From contig VYZI01000074.1 in the NCBI GenBank assembly GCA_013397695.1, forward strand, positions 62,001-126,000: 64,000 bases of DNA, written 5' to 3'. Position 1 is the first letter of the stretch. Each line of letters opens with the position of its first letter. The stretch is from Centropus unirufus. Taxonomy: Eukaryota > Chordata > Aves > Cuculiformes > Centropidae. The translations under genes and the position numbers were made by a program. This document shows, one piece after another, positions 1 through 12,139 of the stretch. The notes under the pieces are model-generated. The model saw only the letters and a program-made list of their open reading frames with translations, had not been told where the DNA came from and ran no database searches.

Positions 1-639
1 ATAAATGCATATATGAATGAAGACTAAAATAAGTGGATGAAAATTATGATTGGTAAAGACTTAGGGACTTGCTCATACCAGAGGATATATTTACCCAAAG
101 TTAGGAATCTGAAATTATTTCTACGATTTCAATAGCCTCGGGCAAAAATGGAGTATAAAAACATTCATCATTTTAATAAAAAGAAAATAAACAAGTGCCA
201 CAATACTTAGACTCATGATAAGAACTGATCTTGAAAGTTTTATCTCAGAAGCAGGAGAAGTGTATGACATACTGACAAAATATGTGCACAAATAAGTTAT
301 TCAAAATGAGGAAAGGAAAAAGCAAGAGAATAAGCAGAGATTGGATTTGGGAGTCTGAATCATTATATCTCATCAGGAATGTATTATCATGAAAATGTGT
401 AAACTAATAAAAGTATAAAGACATCTGATATAAGATTTCTTTAAAATCTGACAGTGAAAAAGCAATTTTCTACAAAAGCAGTATGGATTTCTTTTTAATC
501 AAAATAAAATATTTTCAAAAATAATGTTCCTAGCATGACTAGGATATTTTTGTTTTAATTTACTTTTTTATTCAGGTCTAGTGTTTCTTTTCTTATGTTA
601 GCTGTCTCAAAAAATACAGCAGGTCCACCCCCTCATCAG

Positions 640-671
640 TTTTGTTTTGTTTTGGTTTGGTTTGGTTTGGG
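640..671. repeat. TTTTG/TTTGG simple repeat
   Basis: A short run of pentamer units drifts from TTTTG to TTTGG. It is an ordinary microsatellite-like tract with no sign of function. Confidence 0.85.
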
Positions 672-1171
672 ATTTTGTTATTTTTTTTTAACCTTCATAA
701 AAAAGCCTGTTTTCATCAGTTTCCAACTCTTCCAAGCTATTTTTTTTGTCCATAAGGTGAATAGTTTACCTGTCACCAAAATCTCACCCTAGTTGGATGA
801 GGACCTCTTTATCCCTTTTTTCAGGAGGGACATATTTGAGTTAGGTGAGCCTCACATAGGGCTGCAGGTCATCCTTATTTAGATGTTTGCCATATTCAAG
901 TAGAATAAACTCAGAAAGAACACATACAACATAGGTAGATCAAACAAATTCTTTTCTTTAATGGCTTTTTCCATGCTAAAGCACTTACTTAAGAAGCTAA
1001 CTTTTGTTTGTCTCATTTTCTTGCCAGAAACAAACACCTGACAAACAACCTACTAAATTAAATGGATTAAAAAATCAAATAGTCCAGAGCACAAAATGTG
1101 CTAAATCCTTGAGTTTTCATAAGTCTTTTATTCACCTTTTACCTCAGGAAAAAGCCCAGATGCAGAAATAT

Positions 1172-1229
1172 GAAAAAAAAAAAAAGCCATTAAAAAAATA
1201 GCAAAAAACACAAACGCACACAAAAAAAG
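1172..1229. repeat. A-rich low-complexity tract
   Basis: Thirteen consecutive A (1173-1185) are followed by further A runs broken by short spacers. It is not clearly the tail of a retroposed copy, because no element is recognisable on either side. Confidence 0.7.
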
Positions 1230-2960
1230 TAATCACCTTAGTTATGACTCTGTTAACTGAACTTTCATATGCCTTCAAAATACACTCATACATAGTGGCA
1301 GTAAAGCTCCCTTACTCTGACCACATATTATGTCTGGCAGAGCATACCTTTTCTCACAGAGAGCTGACAAAAATATGATTCTACCATGATAGTCTATGCC
1401 ATAGGCTTTTTGCTACAACAGCTAAACCAGTCTCAAATCACACCTTTTCTACCCCAGCTGATATAGCTATTCTGACAGAAGTATGCAGCATAAATCACCA
1501 AGCAAAGAAATACCATTTTCCATTATATTAAAAAATTGGCAAATATATAAATTAACAGAAGCATGAGTAGCCCTATAGACGTTGATCATGGCTGTAAACA
1601 TGCTTAGACCTTAAGGTAAAAAAAAAAGTGATCTGAGAGATAAAGGGAGAAATTCAGATTTCTCAAAACTTAGGTGAAGTTTTGTGTAATATCCACATGT
1701 ATGATTCATCATTTTTCTTGTCATAAAAGAAACGTATTCTTGTGTGGTGGAGGTATGTGAAAGTTTGTACGTTGCGTGTATACTTGCACATAAAGTATCA
1801 TTCCAAACTAGAAGCAGAAATTAACTAATACAACACAGAAGAATATCTGACAAATATATATGATTCTGAGATAACAAAAGATAGCCGCAACAGCATAACT
1901 TTCATCTCCGTAACACCAAAGGTGTCATTTCTGCAAAGTGTTTTGTAAGTGAAGGGCACTTTGAAGGTACACATCCAGCCCTTCTGTCTATCATAAACAA
2001 CCACACTAAATTGTCGAAGATCAACACTCTGTTAAAACAACAAAAGACAGTAAACTGACACAAAACCTAAGTCACAATTTTGAGAGTAGCAATATTGATC
2101 AAATGAAAAAAATATTAAATTCTTGTATTTTTGCATGGGAAGAGAAGTCAAAACTTCATTTCTGTTCGGCTTTGTTTCTGTTCCAGGCCTCTGCATGTAA
2201 CATCCAGTTACAAGGCTCCTGTTGCAGAAGTCATGTAGAATAATGTTCTGATTAGATACTGCCAAGTATTAAATTATTTTAACATCTGCAACAATGCAAT
2301 GAAGTCTGAATGTTTTTCACTGTCCATATGTTTAAATACCAGATTTCTGATGTGCAGACAGAAGTGAGAAATACGTATGCGTAGGTTTTGGAGCTGTGTC
2401 CATGCATAATGGGAAAATGTATTTTATATCAGTAGTTTGAAACATTTTTCCTGTGTTTATCATCATCATTTATGCCTTTCTCATACTCCTTAAAAATATA
2501 GTAATGACTCACTGTGGCTATATTAAGTTCATATACTCTGCTGTCAGTGAGAGGAGTGAAATCACTTCGGAAACTCTCCTAGGAAGCAAAGATCCAGGAG
2601 ACTCTTTTTTCTTTCCTGCTCATTGTGACATTCACTCCTTGTATGGACTACTACAGCCCTGGGACTCTAGTTCTTTCACCGACTATCAGGTAGCACAGCC
2701 TATCCCAAGAATGAGCTGAAACCCAGTTGTCTGTCCTAGGTTGACCATAATATATACCCATGAGGTACCAGGCTGCTACCATCAGGCTGAGAAGCCATGA
2801 TAGATATCTACAACTATCCTATCCTTTTTGCCAGCTGGAGATGCAATGCTTAGGACAACTACAAAGGATTTAAGTCGAGCTCTCATTGAAACTTAAGACC
2901 TGACTGAAAGCTCTATGCAATGGTTTTGCTGTTAGCCAGGAACCACGGCTGCAGGGTCTT

Positions 2961-2980
2961 GGGCAATCTTGGGATTGCCC
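2961..2980. repeat. Perfect 8-bp hairpin
   Basis: GGGCAATC at 2961-2968 is followed by a TTGG loop and its exact complement GATTGCCC at 2973-2980. It lies in a patch that is richer in GC and CpG than its surroundings (three CpG within 2988-3001). It could belong to a degraded element upstream of the CR1 at 3300, but I cannot name one. Confidence 0.6.
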
Positions 2981-3153
2981 TTGTGACCCGAGACGGACAC
3001 GAGCCCTTCAGTCTACCATTCTTTGTCACAGAAGAGAGTAGTTCCAGGAATCAGATCATAACTAGATGCATGATTCAGATTGGTGAAATAGAGGGATGAG
3101 GAGTGAGACATTGAAGAAAAGTACTGTTAACACAGGTAACTGATATGGAAGTT

Positions 3154-3183
3154 ATAGTATAGTCTAGTATATAGTATAGTCTA
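3154..3183. repeat. Short direct repeat, period 17
   Basis: The 13-base word ATAGTATAGTCTA occurs at 3154-3166 and again at 3171-3183, with a 4-base spacer. It looks like a small local duplication. Confidence 0.75.
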
Positions 3184-3615
3184 CCCTCTAAAATATCCAT
3201 TTGTGTTATCTGATTTTCATTTTATTCCAGGAGCTCTGGGATCTGATAATCATCACCCCATTTTTGCATTTTTCTGTACTGGGGTGGCTTACAGGGCATG
3301 AGGTTTGCTGGTATCTGATGGGATTCACCTTTCTCAAACTCGGGAGCTTTCAGGGCTCATTGTCAGGGCTTTAAACTAGATTGAAGGGAAAGGGACATAA
3401 TATTAGGCTTGCACAAGACAAGTAGAGGGATGACATGACAAGGTTAGAGGAACAGGGTGCTAGTGAGGGCCGTCAGCCTGTGTCTCTGAGGCATACTACA
3501 TAAACCAGAGCTGAAGTTGTACATAGATGAGCTGGGAGCTACTTAGGTAACAGGACCCAAGAGGGAAACACCAGTGAAACACCTCAACGGAATTTAGAGG
3601 TGCTCTTCTAAGAAG

Positions 3616-4330
3616 GTGACATGGCCAACAGCCCAGCTAAGTGCCTCTGCACCAATGCACACAGCACGGGCAACAAACAGGAGAAGCTGGAAGCCATTGT
3701 GCAGCAGGAAAACTATGACACAGTTGCCATCACATGAACATGGTGGGATGATTCACACAACTGGAGTGCTGCAATGGATGGCTACAAACTCTTCAGAAGG
3801 CATAGGCAAGGAAGGAGAAGCAGTGGGGTATCCCCCTACCTTAGGAAGGGTTTGAACTGTCTAGAGCTTAATGAAGGTGATGATAGGGTGAGAATAAGAT
3901 GGAGGGCCAACAAGGAAGATAACACGATGGGAGTCTTACAGATCACTCTACTAGGACGAAGATACAGACACATGATTCTGTAAGCAGCTGGAATAAATCT
4001 CATGATCACTAGCTCTTGTCCTGTTGGGGACTTCTATCTACCAGATGTCTGCAGATAATGCAGCAGAGAAAGAAACAGGCTGGGGCATTTCTGGAGTGTG
4101 AGGAGAATAACTACCTGACACAGCTTGTGAGGGAGCCAATCAGGGAAGGCATCCCACTGAATCTATTCTTTACAGAGGAGGACTTGTGGGTGATGTAATC
4201 GTGAAATGACGGAGTTTCTGATTCTTGGATACTTGAGGACAGGGGTCAGCAGAAATGCCATCTTGAATATCTGGAGGCTAGACTTTGGCCTGTTTAGAAG
4301 GGTCATATTGTCCCCTGTGAGGCAGCCCTG
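3616..4330 (+). pseudogene. CR1 AP-endonuclease domain remnant
   Basis: This is the degraded N-terminal endonuclease part of the CR1 ORF2 protein, the domain that nicks target DNA in living CR1 elements. In one frame the segment from about 3714 reads like the family's ITETWW block. The codon for the catalytic glutamate is now a TGA stop (3735-3737). The same frame continues through MDGYKLFRR to about 3983. Further on, the GDFNLPDV block survives as GDFYLPDV (from 4026), with the asparagine changed, and is followed by a stop. The expected SDH block near 4195 is missing, apparently through a small deletion, leaving only REMTEF. Three active-site blocks are therefore damaged, and several frameshifts are present. 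Confidence 0.82.
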
Positions 4331-4698
4331 AAAGGCAAAAGAGTCCAGAAAGTCTGGACATTCTTTAAGAGGGAAGTCTTAAGAGTACAAGAGCAGCCTG
4401 TCCCCAACGTGCTGAGAGACAAGTTGGCAGGGAAGGAGACTGCCCTGGCTGAACAGAGAGCTCTGGCTGGATGTCGGGAGAAAAGAGAGAGTTTTTGGCC
4501 TTTGGAAAAAGGGATAGGCGACTCAGAGGACGACAAAGAGGTTATGCAGGGAGAAAATTAGGAGGGCCAAGGCCCAACTAGAACTTTAACTGGCTGCTGA
4601 GGTAAAGGATAATAAAAAATACTTTCTATAAATATATCAGCAGCAAAAGGAGGGCTTAGAACAATCTATATCTCTTACTGAATGCAGGAAGAAACTTA

Positions 4699-4985
4699 GT
4701 GACAAAGCATGAGGAAAAGGCTGAGGTACTTAATGCCCACTTTATCCTGGTCTTTAGTAGTAAGATCAGTTGTTCTCAGGGTGCCCAGCCCCCTGAGATG
4801 GAAGACAGGGATGAGGAGCAGAAAGAAGCCTCCATAATTGAAGAGGAAATGGTTAGCGGCCTGCTACACCACTTGGACATGTATGGGTCTATGGAGGTGG
4901 ATGAGATTCACCCAGGAGTACTGAAGGACTTGACAGAAGTGCTCACTAAGCTACTTTCTATGATTTATCAGCAGTCCTGGCTAAC
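4699..4985 (+). pseudogene. CR1 reverse transcriptase, N-terminal remnant
   Basis: An open frame beginning MTKHEEKAEVLNAHF runs for about 95 residues of recognisable CR1 sequence. It covers the linker between endonuclease and polymerase (including the QGAQPPEMEDRD block) and the HPGVLKDLTEVL block at the start of the polymerase. After QQSWLT the frame stays open until 5100, but those last residues are not CR1-like. None of the catalytic polymerase motifs is present, so the 133-codon open frame is a chance extension of a truncated remnant and not a gene. Confidence 0.85.
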
Positions 4986-7900
4986 CCTGATCTTAATTGT
5001 TAACTCAATCTCTGGCTTTGATTTGGATTTTGCAAACGTGCCTTCAAAACTATTCTGTTATAGTGATAGTGCTAGCACAAAGTTTTGGAGCACATACTAG
5101 CTGCTATTTGGGGGTTTTAGGTCCAAGGAACAGTTTCTGGTTCCCTTTTATTTAATAGGATAAACACAACCATTAATCTTATATATGTATATTTATGTCA
5201 CAGGACAAGTTTATAACATGATGTTTTAATTCACATATATCAGAATTTCTTGCTTTCTTTGGCTCAAAAACTAAAATCCCCCAAACTGAAGCCTAGTTCG
5301 ATTAAAATTGCTTTCTTAGGTAAATTTCATATGAATATCTGATTCTACTACAGCCAAAAGAATTTCACATTTGCTATAGCACTATCTTACTTTCATAGAG
5401 ATCTCCTAAGGCTCTGTATCTCAGGAAGACTTTGCCTCAGTTAACAGTATGTCAATTGAGAAAACCCTTCATTAAGTTCATAGGTTCGTTTAAAGCAAAC
5501 ACAGTGTAAAGTAGCTAAATTAAGTTGACCTCAGTTACAGTTTTCTGTGTCAATGTTGTCATGGTTAAAGTTCCCAGTATCTTTTTCTTCCCTGCAAGGC
5601 ATAAACTGCCTCTATTAAAGTCATTGGAAATTGGTGATATTCTGTAGGAAGCACAATGAGATTCAGAAGCCTGCATTAAAAACACTGCAGTTAAGATGAT
5701 TTTCCTTCAGAAATAACTTATAAAACTAGCTGCCAACATGATTTAGGAGCACTCAAGTGCCTGATCATTTGTTTGTAGTAAATGTGAAGATGTAGGTAAA
5801 GCAGTTAAAAAGGCGTGAGACATTGATTTAACAGTAGGGAGGCCTCTCTTTTTTGTTTTTTTCTTGCTTCTCCTTTTCTTATTATTGATGCTGATACTTT
5901 ATAAACTAGATGACAAAACAGGGAGCTATATTACTCATAGATTTATAACATGTAGTTACAGATTGTGCGTAACAACATCCCATTGACTGTGAAAACCAGG
6001 TGCAATATCCTAGAATGATGTCCAAGAGACGTCACCTTCACAGGATATATCTGTCTTGCTCTGTTTCTCCCTTCTTGAATATACCTAGCTATAAGCTACT
6101 GTTCTACTGCTGTTGTACTCTAGAGCTGTGACTCAGTTTTTCTGACATGTGAATGGAGGAATAAATTGTGCTGAAGTTATCTTCAACAGAAGCTGCGTGT
6201 AGTCACACTGGTTCAGTCAGTGCCAAATAGACTGTGCAAGGGGCAACAAAATGTAGGTTAATTGCTTGTCTGCGTACATAGATAAAGAATAGGCTAAGCT
6301 TTTAGTCTTTTAACATTATTTTTATTTTCAGTCTCTTTGCTTTTAAGTAATATGAAATGGACAAACAAAAATTCTAATAAATTTCTAACAAATAATGACA
6401 ATATTTTTTTCATTCAGAATAAATTTAAAGTGACATTGCTACAAATAATAAAAAAAAAGACTTGCATTTACCACTACCTATAAAAAGCTAAATGCAACTA
6501 AAGAAAGGACCACAATTAGTTCATTGGACTGGCATCTTAAAAGTTTGTGAGCTTGGCTGTGGTGAGTGAACACTTGGTTAATTTAGACGTTACTATAAGG
6601 AAACAGCAACAGTGTGCATTAATATTGAACATGTAAGAATCATCAACTCTGTGAAACTCATTCTGATGTGGTTTTGTAACGCTTTCGGGTAGTAGGCTGT
6701 GGGCACAATACTCAGTGTTCTTAAGAGAAGAAAAAACACGTGCAAGACTTTTTCTCTGTTGTTCAGTAAGGCCCTATCTATACAAGGAAAATACGCCATG
6801 TTTTAAATTTGTTGGTGGTTGTGTTTTTAGTTTTAATCACTTTGTATTTATTATGAAGACAATTTGAATCCATCAATGGCATAAAAATAATTATTTAAAA
6901 AGTATTATTTAAAAAAATTTCAGTAAAGAAATGGTCAGATATTAGCCTTTCTCCACAGCATTGCTATTGTTACTGAGGTGCTGAATTTCATCTTGCCTAG
7001 CTTTTAATTGCAGCTAGAGGTACAGAATCTAAGTATAAAAATAAGTATGAATGTCAAGTTTGTTATATAATTGTGGTGTAGCTGGGTAACAGGGCTGTGC
7101 CTTTGGGCACACCCAGCGCACTCAAGTCATTAACTCCTTGGATGATCCAGAAACTCCCCCTGTAGAGATCTACATAAAGGAACTAATGGAGCTATTTAGA
7201 CAATAGATTGACTTGAGACAGTGATTTACTGAACTCTTAGCCAACCTCTCAATTAAGAATTTGACTAATTGAAGCAGAAGCTCTCCTGGTGGAACTTTCA
7301 GACTGCCCTGAAGATCTCCCCTAGGAAACCCTGCAGTGCCTAAGACCAATTTTTATGCTTATATATGTCTATTAACATCCTGGATGGAGGAGCTTGCTAT
7401 CTCAGAGACTCTCAGGAGGTTCATGCTGCAAAATTGATCAAATTTTACATAGATAAGTCTAATAAGGCAGCCTTTAACAGGTGGATAAGACAATTAAATG
7501 TTTTGTCTGCAGCTTGAAATAAACTGTTGCAGTGGAACTTGCATATGATGGAGGTGTCACACAGGACCAGTGCCAGGTGGACTGCAAGAACTGAGCAGAA
7601 CAGCAGGTTAAGGAGTTTCAGCTGATTCAGCTGAAGATACTGCAGGGATGACCCTTGCAATGGAGATGCCTATTCCTGTCTAGTCACTGAATGTTCTGTT
7701 CAAGAAATTTGATTCCCCAACACTGCATCACTCTGTGCCAAGATCCCAGGCAATTAGATTTTAGCAAACATTCTGTCTGTGAATGCCTGCGCAGCATAAT
7801 CATCAAAAAGTTAGTTGCCTAGTCTAAACTCAGGGGAAGTAGTGTCACCTCCACAGCATGATTTATAATACTTACCTTTTAAACAGTTAAAACTCTATAA

Positions 7901-10900
7901 TTCTTCTGTAAAAGAAAAAGCACTATGCTAATTACACGGAAGTGCAGGTGTGCGAAGGGCAGTAAGTTTCACCATTTGCTCTCCACCTGAGTTCTGCCCC
8001 TGCATCCTGTGATGCAGCTGTGATTACACAGCTGCAAAGCCTCTTTCCTCCCACCATCACTCTTTTCCCTCACCTCCACCTGTGTCAGGGCTGAAAATAT
8101 GTCCTTGATTTTACTCAGATTCCAGCAAAACCACTCGCCCAATAAGTTCTCATCCAAACATCCTTGATTCTGAGCAAATACACAACTTTGAGAGTAATTT
8201 ACAGTGGAAAGTCGTGGTAACTTTACTGTACTAAGTTAGTTGACTAATTCTGTAAAATAGAGCAGAAAATATATGAAGAGAGAAATGAAAGCCACTCAGG
8301 AAAAAAAAAAGAATTTTCAATTGGAGTTTGATGTTATTAAAGTCTCTACTGCTGTTAGTAGCCTTTTGCTACTCAGTCACGTCTCTGTATCTTCTCTTGT
8401 GCCAGCATAATTTTATAATGGTAGAAAGAACTAAGGGTGTGATCCTGATGAAAACTCACAAAGCAGAAGGAAATAGTTATTTTTAAGCTCCGTCAGTTCT
8501 CCAGTGTGGTTCATTGCACAGTGGTGAAGTGAGGGCAGGTGTGATTGGTAAACCATGATTCGGGCACTGCTAGTACATGACAGCTTAAGTACTTATAAAC
8601 CATCAGACCGTCATACTCTGCATTGTAGACAAACCAAGAAACCTCTCTGAAGCCTTTAAAGGCCTATCTAAGACTATGTAATGAAAAAGAAGAGTTTATG
8701 CAGCAGTTGAGAAATGTGTCTGTAAATGTCAGTGAAGAATTAACAGCTTCTTAAGCAAAGCATGAATAGTGATAAAAAATAGATGTTTAGATGCTATCAG
8801 CAAAAAGACTCTCTTTATTAATTTCTTTCTTACAGGGCACTGAAATATCCTGTGTTATTCTAAACATTTGTTTTGCAACATAACCAGAAGATAAGCTATA
8901 TCAAAGTCTTGCTGATTTAAGAAGGAGAAATACACAATGTTGTCTGAGTTTCTAAACAACAAGTCAGCAGTTTTGGAAGACAATTACATTAATTCCGTGA
9001 TACATTAGTAGTACATACGTATGGTAAAACATAAGCCTGTTCCTCTCTACTTGAGACGGACCCCATAGATTCTAAGGTCAGTCTTCAAAAGAAAAAATAT
9101 CAATAAGGGCATTTACAAGTTCAAGTCTTAAAAGTAGTAGTATAAGTAAAAAAAAATTAAGAGATAGGACCTTCCTCAGCACAAAGTGCATCAGTGCATC
9201 ATACATAAATCTATCAGTTCTATTTTAAGTTCTTTTAACTTCATAAAACTTAAAATAAATAAAATATTCCAGAAAACCTGTATTTAAAAAAAAAGGAAAG
9301 AAAGGATAAGGGAATAGTTCTTCAATTATATGCATATTTGTGAAACAGCACAGAAACTCATTTAAACAAGTATACAACAAAGCTGCTGTGTCTTCTAAAT
9401 TATGCTCAACATAGATAAAAGCCTGCAAGGTGCTGGAGTAAATAATAGAAAATGATAATTAACAGATTTTTAATTGATAAATTGCTCATAGCAATTGTAG
9501 AAACCCCAACAAACAAACAAAGTAAACAAACCCCACCCATCAAACAAATAAAAATCTAATATAAAGAAGGAAAACTTTATACCTAATGATTCAGAGCCTA
9601 TTTCTATAAAGTCATAGAAAGTATATTAGTATGAGCCTGTGATAAATAGGTTAAACTTATAGAAAACGATAACTTCAACTAAAGTTTTGTGCTTTTAAAT
9701 CAGTGCAATAATTTTAGTTAAAATGCTTATGTTTTTAGATATAAGAAAAGAATCTGCAGATCTTGATGCATGCAATGTATCTCATAAACTCAACAGCTGT
9801 CATGTTCACAAAGAGCATAGATTAGCTCAAAGCAATTGTCCAAAGCTGATTGTTATCAGCCATGACTCTATTCTCTGAGATTCAGCCTGAAAACAAATGA
9901 ATTATGATCAGTTTAAGTGATTCATCCTCACTCACTGCCTCCAAATATTGATTACAACATAAACAAGTTAGTGTGCTTACTTGTGAATATATCAGTTGCA
10001 GAAGATGCTTGTTTTAAAATTCTCAGAGCTTGCACTGGAAATGAAATTGTAGCAATATCCATTCTTGAGAGACACCAACATTAAGGAAATGTCAAAAAAA
10101 ATATTACTACCATTGATTCTCTGTGATTTATTACTAAATGATTGTAATAAATAGCTCAAATTAAGGTATACTTGCAATAATGAATGATAAGGAAACAATG
10201 TAAAAACATCATTATTCTCTGTATTACAGTTTTGTTCGCTCATTTTTTGGTTACTCCTATTTGACAATGCAACACTCAGGTTGTTCCACATCCAGTGACT
10301 GAATTTACATTTGAAACTTTATCACCTTGCATTGAAATCTCATAATATCTACCATGCTAAACAGACTAAGCAATAGCTTTTTCTAAATGGCCAAGACACT
10401 TTAAAGCCCTATTTAGAGGTAAAATCCAATTGAAATTAATATCAAAACATCTATTTTTTTCACTATATATTTATATTAAATTGATGATGCAGTTGATTCA
10501 GTAGGTAATGCTTTTACCTCTAAACCAGAACTCATCAAATGCCATGTTCAGGATTTTGATTTTAGGATTTTGTGCAAAAAGAGTGTTGTGGTAGCTTTGA
10601 AAATCTGCAGGGAAAAAAGGTACCATTAAATAACTTTTCAGGAACATAAACTTGTCTTCTGTCTAAATAAAGTTTAAGTCCAACTGTTCTGAACACCTAT
10701 ACCTTTCAAAATCCAATGGCATTTCTCAGAGAAGGGTTTCTATAAATCCTGTAATGCTGGCCAATTCCAATTCAGTTGATTACATTGTTTAACTAAATTG
10801 TCTGTGTGTTTCCTATATGGACAATATTCTCTGATTTCCATTAAAAATTACTGCATTAATATATTTTTATCATCTTTACTCTGTAAGAAAGATACTAGAG

Positions 10901-11484
10901 AAGTTCTCACAGAAATGTTTAAAAGGTAGGAAACAAGGAAAATTAAATTTATTAAATATCACATTGTGCAGTGTAGGGCATTTATGAATTGAAATTTGGG
11001 GAAGTCTTTCTTTGGACAAGTGGAAATTTAAAAAAAGAACCAGAAAGAAAGATTAACGGTGTATTGTCAAAGTCTGCAATAAAACAAAGTTATCTGGGAA
11101 AACTGAAAATCAACTGTGAGGACTGAGGAAGAGTCACACAGTCAGATACCTGATACTATAATGACAAATAAAAGTCAGCGAAGATAAATGTAAACCGAGT
11201 GCAGTATAAAAAAACAATCAGATTTGCATAGATGGACTCAGAACATGCAGTTAAGACAGTGGAATGCATCCTTGGAATTACACGGATATGAATATTTTAA
11301 CCCAGTGACAGTCAAAAAAGAAAATAGAATGTTGGGAAAAGAATAGTGAGCAAAACAGAAAATCATTATGCCACTCTAAATTTAGCTTCTGCCAGCCCCC
11401 AGATTTTGAATAATGCTTTGATTTTTTTTGAGATTACTCTACTATTCTGTTTTCAGAAATAGTATACTAGTACTGGAGAAACTG
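4986..11484. other. AT-rich non-coding DNA, no gene recognised
   Basis: No gene or mobile element is recognised across this stretch. The exception in texture is about 7080-7700, which is less AT-rich and has a coding-like look without matching a family I know. Other open frames, for example near 6593-6799, 7969-8157 and 9992-10291, show no known domain. The remainder has A runs and T runs typical of vertebrate intergenic DNA. Confidence 0.6.
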
Positions 11485-11674
11485 TAGGGGTTGTGAGGCA
11501 CTGGACCAGGTGCCCAGAAAAGGGTGGAATCCCAGTTCCTGGAGGTGTTCAAGTCCCAGCTGGATGAGGCTTTGAGCAACCTGATCTAGTGGAAGGTGTC
11601 CCTGCTGACAGAGAGGTGGGACTAGAGGATTTTTATGGTCTTTTCAACCAAAATAATTTTATGATTCTATGATT
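11485..11674 (+). mobile_element. CR1 LINE 3' tail, plus strand
   Basis: About 190 bases match the last part of a CR1: the end of ORF2 (a block encoding a GTGGTGAGGCACTGG-like phrase, here slightly altered), then the 3' untranslated region. The copy ends in the diagnostic repeats ATGATTCTATGATT at 11661-11674. The 5' truncation is typical of target-primed reverse transcription. Its 3' end lies only about 35 bases from the 3' end of the next, oppositely oriented copy. Confidence 0.88.
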
Positions 11675-11708
11675 AATATGACCTGTAGGACTAGATTAAG
11701 TTTGTCTT

Positions 11709-12125
11709 AGAATCACAGAATGACTTTGTTGGAAGAGACGTTTGAGATCATTGAGTCCAACTGTACCTGTCTACTACCATATCCCTGAGAACTTCGTCTG
11801 ACATTTTTTTTATCTCCAGGGATATTGACTCAACCACCTCCCTGGGCAGCCCCTGCCAGCACCCAATAACCTTTTCAGTGAAGCATGTTTTCCTAATATC
11901 CAATCTGAACCTCCCCTAGCACAATTTGAGGCAATTAGCTCTCATCCTTTTGCCTATCACTTTGGAGGAGACAAACACCCACATCTCTGCAACCTCCTTT
12001 CAGGCAGTTGTAGATAGTGATAAGATCTCCCCTCAGCCTCCTTTTCTCTAGGCTAAACAACTTCAGTTCCCTCAGTCGCTCCTCATAGGACTTGTTCTCC
12101 ACGAGCTTCTTGTTTCTCTGTCTTC
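11709..12125 (-). mobile_element. CR1 LINE 3' tail, minus strand
   Basis: The sequence opens with AGAATCACAGAATGACTTTG at 11709, the complement of a CR1 3' end. It continues with the conserved block describing the 3' untranslated region and the last part of ORF2, up to about 12125. The subfamily differs from the neighbour at 11485: in coding sense the end reads as the 'gatctcaaa' type, not the 'gatctttaa' type. The copy is 5'-truncated and carries many substitutions and small indels. Confidence 0.88.
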
Positions 12126-12139
12126 ATGAGCTTAGTGGC

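Larger units (their letters stand above)
1..3299. other. AT-rich non-coding DNA, no gene recognised
   Basis: I see no recognisable gene here. Open frames on both strands are short (under 90 codons), have no domain I recognise, and are of the kind expected by chance. The stretch holds a TTTTG/TTTGG simple repeat near 640-671, an A-rich tract at 1172-1229, a 13-base direct repeat at 3154-3166 and 3171-3183, and a GC- and CpG-richer patch around 2940-3010 with a perfect hairpin. The right end may include degraded 5' sequence of the CR1 that is clear from about 3300. Confidence 0.6.
3300..4985 (+). mobile_element. CR1 LINE, internal fragment without its 3' end
   Basis: This is a plus-strand copy of a CR1 non-LTR retrotransposon. 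From about 3300 the sequence follows the segment just before the CR1 second reading frame. It then runs through the AP-endonuclease-like domain and into the first part of the reverse transcriptase. Homology stops abruptly at about 4985, inside the phrase QQSWLT that precedes the core polymerase motifs. CR1 copies are made by reverse transcription from the 3' end, so fresh copies normally lack the 5' end and keep the 3' end. This copy shows the reverse, so a deletion or rearrangement probably removed the rest after insertion. The left boundary is uncertain by about 100 bases. It is not functional. Confidence 0.88.

Noticed and set aside
1172..1229. Poly-A tract as the tail of a processed pseudogene
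   Set aside because: No mRNA-like sequence lies upstream on either strand, and bird CR1 seldom makes such copies.
4986..5100. C-terminal extension of the 133-codon frame starting at 4699
   Set aside because: CR1 similarity ends near 4985. The remaining residues are a chance read-through into flanking DNA.
10490..10560. tRNA-like words (GATTCAGTAGGTAATGC) suggesting an A box
   Set aside because: There is no B box (GGTTCGA-like) at the right distance and no cloverleaf can be drawn.
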